DNA of 64,000 bases, taken from positions 310,001-374,000 of the forward strand of contig NZ_JAAMPJ010000002.1 of assembly GCF_011067745.1 (NCBI RefSeq), in the 5' to 3' direction. Each line of letters opens with the position of its first letter. Position 1 is the stretch's first letter. Source of the stretch: Lentzea alba (lineage in GTDB: Bacteria; Actinomycetota; Actinomycetes; Mycobacteriales; Pseudonocardiaceae). This document shows positions 26,361 through 34,408 of the stretch, in pieces. The translations under genes were made by a program, and so were the position numbers. A model generated the notes under the pieces. It did not search any database. It was not told where the DNA came from and saw only the letters and a list, made by a program, of their open reading frames with translations.

Positions 26361-28682
26361 TCAGGACCCCATGATGTGCCGCAACTGAGCGAGCAGATCC
26401 GACCGGGAAGTGGATCCCAGCCGCTGCCGCATCCGGGCCATGTGGTGCTCGACGGTCTTGGCGGAGATGAACAACCGGTCCCCGACCTGCTTGTAGGTCA
26501 TCCCCTCCAGCACCAACTGGGCGACCTCCCTCTCCCTATCGCTCAACTTCCCGGCGTCCTCGGTCAGGACAGGAGCATCGCTCTCCGGAGACCTCCTGGC
26601 CGAAACCGGCCTCCCCTGCAACAACCGGGCGCAGTCCAGCAGCCGGACCATCGCCTGCCGATCGGAAGTCCGGATCGCCGCCTGCCCGGCCAACCGCGAG
26701 GCGTCCCACCACAGCCCCACCGCGTGCAGACTCCGGGCAGCTTCCTCGACGCGGTCCGCGTCCACCTTGCCGGCCACCACGTCCAGCCAACATTCAGCGG
26801 CGGAAGACAGAATCGCGCAGTACCGAGATCGCTCCCGATTCACCGCCAACGCGGCCGCATGTTCTTCAGCCGCCGCGGTGTTCTCGTCGATGATCGCCGC
26901 GTGCAGCAAGCTCCAGTGCAGCTGCGTGGCCCACAACGGCGGATTCCCCAACGACCGCAACAAAGCGGACGCCTGTGCCAGGTGCGGTGCCAACCGTTCC
27001 TGATCCCGCAACCGAGCAGCAGCAGCCGCGAACTCCCCCAGCGGCAACAGGCTGAACAGGTCCACGGGGTGCCGCAGCACCGCCTCGCAGGCCTGTTCCC
27101 ACGTACGCCGCAACGTGGCCAGGTCGGAGTTCCGCCGGGCAACCCCGACCTCGAGCGCCACGGCGAAGATCCAGTCCCGAGGCTCGAAAGCGCCTCGAAC
27201 CGACATCAACGTCTCGCGCGCCACGGTCAGGTTCCCGCGCAACATCTGCAACCAGGCCTGCAACAGCCGATGCCGCACCGACATCAGCACACCACCGGTA
27301 CCGGTCTCCACCGCCCGATCCAGCACGGACTCGGCCACGTTCGGCTCACCGCAGTGCACAGCCACCAGAGCGGCGAGCGCAGCCGGACTGTCCGGCAACA
27401 ACACCGCCCCGCCCGCAGGCTCCAGCATCGACGAAGCACGGACCAAAGTGGACAGTGCGACGGTCTCCGCGCCGGCGACCGACTGGCGAACTCCCTGCAG
27501 CATCAGGGAAGCCGCACCACCGAGCATCGTCGGCGGCTGCGGAGGAAGCTCCTCGAAGAGGTGCCCGGTCCCGATCAACCCGATCCCGGCGAACGCGGCC
27601 GCGTAAGGCGTGGCAGCCCACCGGAACAGCTCGGTGCTCCGGGCCAACTGTCCGCGGTGGGCCAACGCCACCGCGGCAACCTCGGCAGCGGTACGGCGAT
27701 GCGGCGTGTCCTGAGCGGAAATCACCTGGTCAGCGAGCCGCAGCGCGGAATCCAGATCACCGGCCATCGCCGAAGCCGTGGCCCACTGCGCAGCGGTCTC
27801 CGCCGAGGGTGCCCCACCACCGGTGGAGGCCTTGAACAACCGGGCAGCCAACCCGGGATCGGCGGACAGCGCCTCCCGAGCGGCCGCGGCGAACACCGGG
27901 CCGCCGATCCCGGTGTCCAGCAACGGACGCACGAGATCCAGGACGGGTCCACCGCGGTCGAGCTGGAGCTGAGCCAGCTTCTGCCGCACCGCGATCCGGC
28001 GCTCGGCGCGGGTCAACGCTCCCACCGCGCGAAGTGCGAGCGGGTGCAAGGTGCCGTCCTCGGCCAGCAGACCGGTGGCGCGAGCGGCCTCGATGATGTC
28101 GCTGACCTCGTCGAAGTCCTTGTCCAGCAACGTCGAGAGCAGATCCAGGCGCTGAGCGGCACCGGCCTCGGCGGCCAGCAGGAACTTCTGCAGGTCCGGG
28201 TCGATCCAGTCGAGCTCGGCGCGGAACGCGCTCAACGCGTCGGCGGAGACCTCGGACACCGCGCCGAGCCGCTCCACCAGTCCTGGCACGCCACCGGTCT
28301 GGGCGAACACGAAGTCCACCACGGGCTTCGGCGCGTGCAGGAACTCGCGGACCTGCTCCCGGGAAAACGGCGCCAACGGCACAACCACCGCGCCGCGCGT
28401 CAGCTCGGCCAGCACCGCACGGCGCGGCCAAGGGCGGTAAGCCAGGACGAGCAACGGCTCAGCAGCCAGAGCGCGCAAGGCACCGTCGTCCAGCAGGTGC
28501 GCGTCGTCGACCACGCGCACCGCGGAGTTGGTGATCTCGGAAAGCAGGGCTGACTTGCCGTAACCACCAGGCGCCGCAACGACAACGCGCAGGCGGTCGC
28601 CCGGCTCGGCGTCGTTGATCCGGTCGAGGACACCTCGTACCGAGGGGTCCAGCACCAACCTGGCTCGCGTGGTCACGCTCAA
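26361..28682 (-). CDS. LuxR/MalT-type ATP-dependent regulator (IniR-like)
   Basis: This 773-residue protein has an N-terminal STAND ATPase with Walker A VVVAAPGGYGKSALLSEI (about 33-50) and a Walker B-like AVRVVDDAHLLDDGA. A long helical TPR-like middle follows, and a C-terminal LuxR HTH (KLSDREREVAQLVLEGMTYK then QVGDRLFISAKTVEHHMARM) ends it. The TTG start overlaps the Hsp70 stop (TTGA), so the pair is one operon divergent from the iniBAC-like genes. In mycobacteria a MalT-family regulator (IniR, as I recall) sits beside and controls iniBAC, so this is the likely regulator of the locus. Confidence 0.85.
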   Translation of the reverse strand: MSVTTRARLVLDPSVRGVLDRINDAEPGDRLRVVVAAPGGYGKSALLSEITNSAVRVVDDAHLLDDGALRALAAEPLLVLAYRPWPRRAVLAELTRGAVVVPLAPFSREQVREFLHAPKPVVDFVFAQTGGVPGLVERLGAVSEVSADALSAFRAELDWIDPDLQKFLLAAEAGAAQRLDLLSTLLDKDFDEVSDIIEAARATGLLAEDGTLHPLALRAVGALTRAERRIAVRQKLAQLQLDRGGPVLDLVRPLLDTGIGGPVFAAAAREALSADPGLAARLFKASTGGGAPSAETAAQWATASAMAGDLDSALRLADQVISAQDTPHRRTAAEVAAVALAHRGQLARSTELFRWAATPYAAAFAGIGLIGTGHLFEELPPQPPTMLGGAASLMLQGVRQSVAGAETVALSTLVRASSMLEPAGGAVLLPDSPAALAALVAVHCGEPNVAESVLDRAVETGTGGVLMSVRHRLLQAWLQMLRGNLTVARETLMSVRGAFEPRDWIFAVALEVGVARRNSDLATLRRTWEQACEAVLRHPVDLFSLLPLGEFAAAAARLRDQERLAPHLAQASALLRSLGNPPLWATQLHWSLLHAAIIDENTAAAEEHAAALAVNRERSRYCAILSSAAECWLDVVAGKVDADRVEEAARSLHAVGLWWDASRLAGQAAIRTSDRQAMVRLLDCARLLQGRPVSARRSPESDAPVLTEDAGKLSDREREVAQLVLEGMTYKQVGDRLFISAKTVEHHMARMRQRLGSTSRSDLLAQLRHIMGS

Positions 28683-29887
28683 CGGCCATCCTCATCGTCG
28701 TGTCGGGAGTCGTTCCGGGACCGGCGGCCGGCGGGCTTCAGCGCGGTCGCCACGCGCTTCACCCGCGTCGGCGGCAGTTCCAGGGGAGAAACGTCCACCG
28801 GTGGGCGCGGTGGTGGAGCGGTGAACTCCTCGTCGTCGGTGCGGGCGATCTCGCCGACCGGGAACCGCAACGACGCTTCCCGGGTGTGCACCAGAACGGA
28901 CGTGTCGAACGGTTCCGGCTCGGCCTCCGGGCCCACCACGACCAGCCGGGCGGCGACCGCCAGGCCCTTCGCGACCGAGTGCTCCGGCGCGACCTCGGCC
29001 AGCACCCGGCAGTCGACGGAGGCCGACAGCGCGTCGCCGATCACCGGCATCCGGCAGGCGCCGCCGACGAGCAGCACCGCGTCGGGCTGCGCCGTGCCCA
29101 GCGCCCGGACGAACGTGCTGACCAGGTGGTCGACCGACGGGCGGATCTCCTCGACGAACTCGTCGCGGCCGATCTCGACCCCGCTGATCACCACGGACGC
29201 GCCGAACGCCCGCTTGGCCGCCTCGCACTCGGCGGCGGAGACGAGTCCGTCCTTGCCGAGCCGGCCGCGCACCAGGCCGGCCAGCAGGTCGTCGAAGTCG
29301 GCACCGGTGTGGTGGTCGACGCCGTCGACGTGGTTGACCAGCTCGAACGTCCGCGACTGCGATCGCCGCACGACCGACGCCGAGAACGCGTGGCTGCCCA
29401 GCGAGAACACCGCCAACGACGCGTCAGGCACCACACGGGAGCGCACGGCGTGGTTCTCGGCGGCCGCCAACGGCTCCGGCACGAGCGTCACGTCGTGCAC
29501 GCCGACCGCCCGCAACGCCGCGTAGAGCTGTCCTCGCCGATAGGGGCCCCACCCGGCCGGGTGGCTCACCGCCACGTGACGGGGCTGTTCACCCTCTCGG
29601 GCGACCACCTCACCGATGACCCACATGATCAGCAACGCGGTCAGTTCCTCGGCCGGGCACGTCTCCGGGCCCAGCGAGAACGGCACCGCGTCGCCGATCC
29701 GCCGGGCGAAGCCGGTGGCCGTCCAGCCGGGCACCCCGTGCTCACCGACCGAGAACGTCCCAGCCTCGGTGAGCTGCAGAAACGACGGAACCACCAGCGC
29801 GATCTCCGCGTCCCTGGCGCCGTCGAGGCGGCACACCGCAGCAGTCGTGCGGGTGGTCCCGACATCGACTCCGAGTACGTACGCCAA
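28679..29887 (-). CDS. Hsp70-like ATPase lacking a substrate-binding domain
   Basis: This 402-residue protein has the actin/Hsp70 fold: phosphate-1 loop LGVDVGTTRTTAAVCRLDGA, connect region VAVSHPAGWGPYRRGQL, VPEPLAAAENHAVRS, and the adenosine motif AVLLVGGACRMPVIGDAL. The phosphate-2 loop is degenerate (VFSLGSHAFSASVV where DnaK has DLGGGTFDVS). After about residue 320 only a proline-rich, basic tail remains, with no peptide-binding domain. The TTG start follows GAGGAAGAGAC. It is coupled to the LuxR/MalT regulator and divergent from iniB, suggesting a sensory rather than chaperone role; that is inference. Confidence 0.85.
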   Translation of the reverse strand: MAYVLGVDVGTTRTTAAVCRLDGARDAEIALVVPSFLQLTEAGTFSVGEHGVPGWTATGFARRIGDAVPFSLGPETCPAEELTALLIMWVIGEVVAREGEQPRHVAVSHPAGWGPYRRGQLYAALRAVGVHDVTLVPEPLAAAENHAVRSRVVPDASLAVFSLGSHAFSASVVRRSQSRTFELVNHVDGVDHHTGADFDDLLAGLVRGRLGKDGLVSAAECEAAKRAFGASVVISGVEIGRDEFVEEIRPSVDHLVSTFVRALGTAQPDAVLLVGGACRMPVIGDALSASVDCRVLAEVAPEHSVAKGLAVAARLVVVGPEAEPEPFDTSVLVHTREASLRFPVGEIARTDDEEFTAPPPRPPVDVSPLELPPTRVKRVATALKPAGRRSRNDSRHDDEDGR

Positions 29888-29962
29888 GTCTCTTCCTCAC
29901 CTGTTCGCAGCAGCGATCAGTACCTACACGGGTGAACAAGAGGCACTCAAGCACCGCCCCTA

Positions 29963-30038
29963 AGCCCCTAGGGGGTCAACGAGCGTCACCCCATCGGGGA
30001 ACGGGGATTCACTGGGAGTGATCCCCGATGTTGGGGTG
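29963..30038. promoter_or_regulatory. Divergent control region with nested palindromes
   Basis: The 227-base gap between the Hsp70 and iniB-like genes contains CCCCTAGGGG (29965-29974) and a large imperfect palindrome with arms CACCCCATCGGGGA (29987-30000) and TCCCCGATGTTGGGGTG (30022-30038). An alternative inner pairing is GGGGATTCAC with GTGATCCCC. The position suits operators shared by the two divergent units. Promoter boxes could not be placed with confidence. Confidence 0.5.
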
Positions 30039-30114
30039 GCCCCGCTCTCATAGCTTTCTGGGTGCACACACCCCATGCCACGTGCAAACACCGCCTCAAC
30101 AGGAGTTCCTTCAG

Positions 30115-31023
30115 ATGATCCAGCCCAGCACGCTCCACGACTTCGTGCTCAACCTGCTCAGCGACCCGTCCCTCAAGGCCGCGTTCGCCACCGATGCTCA
30201 GGGCACCCTGGAGCAGGCTGGGCTGGCCGACATCACTGCCGTTGACGTGCAGGAAGTCATTCCGCTGGTCATCGACCTGCTCCCGGAGACCCCCGCCGGC
30301 GTGCCCAGCCTCGAGGGTGTCTACCTGGAGGGCGTCGGGGAGGAAGTGCTGGCGGAGGGACCGCTCGGCGCCATCAGCCAGCTGCAGGCCGTCGCGTCTC
30401 AGCTGACCTCGTCGGGTCTGTCCCTCGACAACCTCACCACCTCGTCCGCCGGCCTGCTCGCCGTCGACGAGAACGCACTGACCGTGTGGGCCGGCACGGA
30501 CACCGCCGACGTCTACGGCGCCGGCGCCCTCAAGCTCGACGGTGACTTCTCCGCCGTCAGCGACGTGACCTCGGTGCTCGACCAGACCGCGTCCCCGGTC
30601 ACGGGCACCGTCCTCGACGTGACCGACACCGCGACCGCGACCGTCGACTCGTCCCTGGGCGGCGTTTCGCACTCCGTCCCGGGTCTCGACGGCGTCCTCG
30701 GCAACCTGGGCGGCGTGACCGGCCTGACCCACGACGCGCTGGGCGTGCTCGGTGGCGGCGACGCCTCGTTGAACGTGCTCAACGTGACCGGCCTGGACAG
30801 CATCTCCGACGGCAACATCGGCGTGAAGACCGACGACACCCTCGGCCAGGTCCAGCACACCGCGTCCGGCGTGGTCGACACCGCGACCGGCCTCACCCAC
30901 TCGGTGACCGGCGTGACCGGCGACGTCGCGGGTGTCGGCAACGTGCTGGGCAGCGTCACGGGCGTCGCGGACCACGCTCCGGTCGTCGGCGACCTCGACC
31001 TGGGCGGCCTGCTCGGCGGCTGA
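30115..31023 (+). CDS. iniB: IniB-like protein
   Basis: This 302-residue protein begins with the IniB N-terminal domain (STLHDFVLNLLSDPSLKAAF; GTLEQAGLADITAVDVQEVI, about 3-55). A long low-complexity region rich in Gly, Val, Asp, Thr and Ser follows (DVTDTATATVDSSLGGVSHS and similar), ending in LDLGGLLGG. IniB is the first gene of the isoniazid-inducible iniBAC operon of mycobacteria and is probably a cell-envelope protein, though no signal peptide is visible here. The ATG at 30115 has AGGAG eight bases ahead. A strong hairpin separates it from the dynamin genes. Confidence 0.85.
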   Translation: MIQPSTLHDFVLNLLSDPSLKAAFATDAQGTLEQAGLADITAVDVQEVIPLVIDLLPETPAGVPSLEGVYLEGVGEEVLAEGPLGAISQLQAVASQLTSSGLSLDNLTTSSAGLLAVDENALTVWAGTDTADVYGAGALKLDGDFSAVSDVTSVLDQTASPVTGTVLDVTDTATATVDSSLGGVSHSVPGLDGVLGNLGGVTGLTHDALGVLGGGDASLNVLNVTGLDSISDGNIGVKTDDTLGQVQHTASGVVDTATGLTHSVTGVTGDVAGVGNVLGSVTGVADHAPVVGDLDLGGLLGG

Positions 31024-31042
31024 GCTTTCTGACCGAAATCGG

Positions 31043-31071
31043 ACCGGCCCTGTCCTCAGGACAGGGCCGGT
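31043..31071 (+). terminator. Strong hairpin between iniB-like gene and dynamin genes
   Basis: Perfect 13-bp arms (31043-31055 and 31059-31071) with a 3-base loop lie 20 bases after the iniB stop. It should terminate or strongly attenuate transcription before the dynamin pair. Confidence 0.8.
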
Positions 31072-31172
31072 TCGGTGTCTCAGCAGGAAAAACCACGATC
31101 CGGTGAGGAACGTCACCGCTGCTCCGAACAGCCCGGTCTCGCCCGAACGGAACCGGTCTTGCGTTCGAGGCT

Positions 31173-31190
31173 TTCACCCAAGGGGGTGAA
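31173..31190 (+). promoter_or_regulatory. Palindrome overlapping the dynamin ribosome site
   Basis: TTCACCC (31173-31179) and GGGTGAA (31184-31190) form an inverted repeat that contains the AAGGGGG Shine-Dalgarno of the first dynamin gene (start 31200). It could be an operator or could mask the ribosome site in the mRNA. Confidence 0.4.
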
Positions 31191-31199
31191 CACGGCACT

Positions 31200-33011
31200 A
31201 TGAGTCAGGTGATGGCACCGCCCTGGCTCGACGTGCTCGACGAGACGATCGGGGCCTGCGTCACGCACCGGCGGCCCGATCTGGAGGCCCGGCTGCGGGA
31301 AAAGCGGGCTCAGCAACTCGACCCCAAGTTGCGCGTTCTCGTCGTCGGCGAGTCCAAACAAGGCAAGAGCCAGCTCGTCAACGCGTTGCTCAACGCCCCC
31401 GTGTGCGCGGTGGGCGACGACATCACGACGACTGTGCCGACTTTCGTCCAGCACGCCGACACGCCGTCGGCCGCGCTGGTCCGCAACGCGTCGGCCCGCG
31501 GGTCGATCTTCCACACCCCGACCGAGCGGATCGCGGTCCCGATCGAGCAGGTGACGAAACAGGCCACCGCGCAGCACGTCGTGCGCGCCGAGATCGGCAT
31601 CCCGCGCGCGTTGCTCGACAGCGGTCTGGTCCTGATCGACACCCCCGGTGTCGGTGACACCAGATCCGCGCACACCGCGAGCACGTTCGCGACGCTGATG
31701 CAGGCCGACGCCGTGCTGCTGGTCTCCGACGCCACCGGCGAGCTCACCTCGGCCGAGATGACGCTGCTCAAGAAGGTCATGGAGGCCTGCCCGAACGTCA
31801 CCGTGGTCGTGACGAAGATCGACCTGGTGCCGGCCTGGCGCACCGTGGTGGAGCGCAACCGGGCGCTGCTCGCCCGCGCCGGCGTCCGGGCCAAGCTCAT
31901 CCCCGTTTCGTCAGCGCTGAGGCTGCGCGCCGCGAAGACCGGCGACCAGCGCCTCAACACCGAGTCCGGCTTCCCCGAACTGGTGGCGTGCGTGCAACGC
32001 GACATCGTGGCGAGTGCCGATCTGCTGGCCCGCCGCGCCGTCGCCGTCGTCGCTTCGTCCGCGCTCACCCAGCTCGTCACGCCGTTGCGCGAAGAGCTGA
32101 CGGCCCACGACTCGTCCCGCACGGTCGCCACGATCTCGACGCTGCAGGAAGCCCAACGGCGCGTCGACGAGTTGCGGCGCCGGTCCGCGCGCTGGCAGAA
32201 CGTGCTCAACGACGAGATGGCCGACCTGATCTCCGACGTCGAGTACGACCTGCGCGATCGCACCCGCAAGATCCTGCGCGAGGTCGACAAGACCTACGAC
32301 GAGGCCGATCCCGCGATCGGCTGGGACAAGTTCGAGCAGTGGCTGGAGGACAACCTCAACGAGGCCGCCACCACGAACTTCGCCTGGCTGATGGAACGCG
32401 CGGAGTGGGTCGCCGCGAAGGTCGCGAAGAACTTCCCCGTGTACCGGGAAGACCTCATCCCGGGCTCGGTGCTGCCGGACGACCTGCTGGAGCCGGCGAG
32501 CAGGCTGGAGAAGCCGAAGATCGAGCCGTTCTCGATCCCGCAGAAGCTCTTCACCGGTCTGCGCGGCTCCTACGGCGGCGTGCTGATGTTCGGTCTGGTC
32601 ACCTCGCTGGCCGGCATGCCGCTGATCAACGTGATCTCGCTCGGCGCCGGTGCGCTGTTCGGCGGCAAGTCGATCCTGGACGAGAGCGACCAACGGCTGA
32701 AGCGCCGTCAGGCCGCCGCGAAGGCCGCCGCGCAACGACACGTGGACGACTTCTTCGTGAAGTTCTCCAAGGACGTCCGCGACTCCGGCCGCCACATCCA
32801 ACGCTCGCTGCGCAACCACTTCAGCACGCTCGCCGAGGAGCTGCAGGAGACGTTGCTGGAGTCGGCCCGCAGCGCCAAGCGCGCGGTGCAGGACGACCAG
32901 ACCGAGCGCGAGCGCCGGATGCGCGAAGGCCGCAAGGAGCTGGACAAGCTGATCACGCTCTACAAGCGGGTGCAGGCACTCGGAGGTCCGACGATGGAGC
33001 TCACCGCGTGA
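31200..33011 (+). CDS. iniA: Dynamin-like GTPase (IniA-like)
   Basis: This 603-residue bacterial dynamin-like protein has a GTPase domain with P-loop LVVGESKQGKSQLVNALL (near 45-62), G2 Thr in ITTTVPTFVQ, G3 LIDTPGVGDT and G4 VVTKIDLVPAW. A helical stalk follows, with a hydrophobic membrane paddle (GGVLMFGLVTSLAGMPLINV, near 457-480), then a charged coiled-coil C-terminus. Mycobacterial IniA is a membrane-fission dynamin. It is coupled to a second dynamin by a GTGA overlap; dynamins often work in pairs. Confidence 0.9.
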   Translation: MSQVMAPPWLDVLDETIGACVTHRRPDLEARLREKRAQQLDPKLRVLVVGESKQGKSQLVNALLNAPVCAVGDDITTTVPTFVQHADTPSAALVRNASARGSIFHTPTERIAVPIEQVTKQATAQHVVRAEIGIPRALLDSGLVLIDTPGVGDTRSAHTASTFATLMQADAVLLVSDATGELTSAEMTLLKKVMEACPNVTVVVTKIDLVPAWRTVVERNRALLARAGVRAKLIPVSSALRLRAAKTGDQRLNTESGFPELVACVQRDIVASADLLARRAVAVVASSALTQLVTPLREELTAHDSSRTVATISTLQEAQRRVDELRRRSARWQNVLNDEMADLISDVEYDLRDRTRKILREVDKTYDEADPAIGWDKFEQWLEDNLNEAATTNFAWLMERAEWVAAKVAKNFPVYREDLIPGSVLPDDLLEPASRLEKPKIEPFSIPQKLFTGLRGSYGGVLMFGLVTSLAGMPLINVISLGAGALFGGKSILDESDQRLKRRQAAAKAAAQRHVDDFFVKFSKDVRDSGRHIQRSLRNHFSTLAEELQETLLESARSAKRAVQDDQTERERRMREGRKELDKLITLYKRVQALGGPTMELTA

Positions 33012-34402
33012 CCTTGGACCGCGTCGTCTGGTCGATGCTGCACGAAGCACTGGCCGTCTACCGCGACAGCCCGCGCGCCACGGCGTGGTTGCGCTCCCAC
33101 GTCGAGCGCTACACCGAACCCGTGCGGATCGCGGTGGCCGGCCGGTCCCGCATCGGCAAGTCCACCCTGGTCAGCGCTCTGATCGGCGACGAGTTCGCGC
33201 CGCTGAGCTCGTTCGTCTGGTACCGCAACGGCGCAGAGCCGCGAGCACACGTGTTCTCCGGGCCCGGCCGTCCGCACGAGGTCACCATCGGCAGGCGGGG
33301 CAGCCGGCACCACGTGGAGATCGGCCAGTTCGACCGCGCCGACCGGGTCGTCGTCGACTGGCCCGCGCGGACGTTGCGGGACGTCGTGCTGATCGACACC
33401 CCGTCCGAGGCCACGCCGGAACAGGTGCTCGGCGACGCGGACGCGTTGCTCTACCTGATGCGGCACGTGCAGGACGACGACCTGAAGTTCCTGCAGTCCG
33501 CCAACGACCACCCGATCGCCCGGACCGCCGCGATCCACACCGTCGCGGTGCTCGCCCGGGCCGACGAGATCGGGGCCGGCCGGATCGACGCGCTGTCGTC
33601 GGCCAAGCAGATCGCCCGCCGCTACCGCCGTGACGTGGCCGTGCAACCGTTGTGCCAGAACGTGGTTTCGGTCGCCGGTCTGCTGGCCGTCGCCGCGAAG
33701 ACGTTGCGGGAGGACGAGTTTCAAGCCTTGCGGGTGCTGGCGTCGCTCGGCCGCGAAGAGCTCGAGGACCACCTGCTGTCGGCGGACCGGTTCGTCGGCG
33801 AGCAGTTCCCGGTGGCGATGGAACCGACCGTGCGGCAGGCGTTGCTGGAACGGTTCGGGATCTTCGGCGTCCGGCTGATCACCGCGTTGATCCGGCAGGG
33901 CTTCGACTCTCAGGTGAAGCTGACCGGCCAGCTGGTGCAGCGCAGCGGGCTCGGCGAGCTGCGCGACTCGATCGCGGTCCACTTCTCCGAACGCCGCGAG
34001 ATCCTCAAGGCGCGGTCGGCGTTGCTGGCGCTGGACGTGCTGTTCCGGATGGAGCCGCGGCAGAACGCCCGCAAGCTCATGACCGACCTCGAACGGGTCG
34101 TCGCCTCCGCACACGACTTCCGCGAACTGCGGCTCGTGGCCGCACTGCAGTCCGGACGCACGAAGCTGCCGGCGGAACTGCAGGCCGAGGCGTTGCGACT
34201 GGTCGGCGCCGAGGGCACGGCACCGTTGGCGCGCTTGGGTTTCGAGTACGAGGCCGACCCGCGCGAGCAGCGGGAGGCGTTGCTCGACGCGCTGGTGCGG
34301 TGGCAGGCGCAGGCCGCGGACGTGCACGCGTCGCACGATCATCGCAAGGCCGCCCAGATCGTCGTCCGCAGTTGTGAAGGGCTCCTCCCCCAGTTCCCCT
34401 GA
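33008..34402 (+). CDS. iniC: Second dynamin-like GTPase (IniC-like)
   Basis: This 464-residue protein has P-loop IAVAGRSRIGKSTLVSALIG (near 37-56) and G3-like VVLIDTPSEATPEQ, where the usual DxxG glycine is Ser. The G4 motif is replaced by VLARADEIG, lacking the N/TKxD Lys. It ends in a helical region without an obvious paddle. The GTG start overlaps the iniA-like stop. By analogy with other paired bacterial dynamins it is probably the partner subunit with weaker or altered GTP hydrolysis. Gene order iniB-iniA-iniC matches the mycobacterial operon. Confidence 0.87.
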   Translation: MTLDRVVWSMLHEALAVYRDSPRATAWLRSHVERYTEPVRIAVAGRSRIGKSTLVSALIGDEFAPLSSFVWYRNGAEPRAHVFSGPGRPHEVTIGRRGSRHHVEIGQFDRADRVVVDWPARTLRDVVLIDTPSEATPEQVLGDADALLYLMRHVQDDDLKFLQSANDHPIARTAAIHTVAVLARADEIGAGRIDALSSAKQIARRYRRDVAVQPLCQNVVSVAGLLAVAAKTLREDEFQALRVLASLGREELEDHLLSADRFVGEQFPVAMEPTVRQALLERFGIFGVRLITALIRQGFDSQVKLTGQLVQRSGLGELRDSIAVHFSERREILKARSALLALDVLFRMEPRQNARKLMTDLERVVASAHDFRELRLVAALQSGRTKLPAELQAEALRLVGAEGTAPLARLGFEYEADPREQREALLDALVRWQAQAADVHASHDHRKAAQIVVRSCEGLLPQFP

Positions 34403-34408
34403 GGCACG

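Noticed and set aside
24221-28553. Plus-strand frames of 708 and 725 residues
   Set aside because: They are opposite the GGDEF and LuxR genes and have no motifs.
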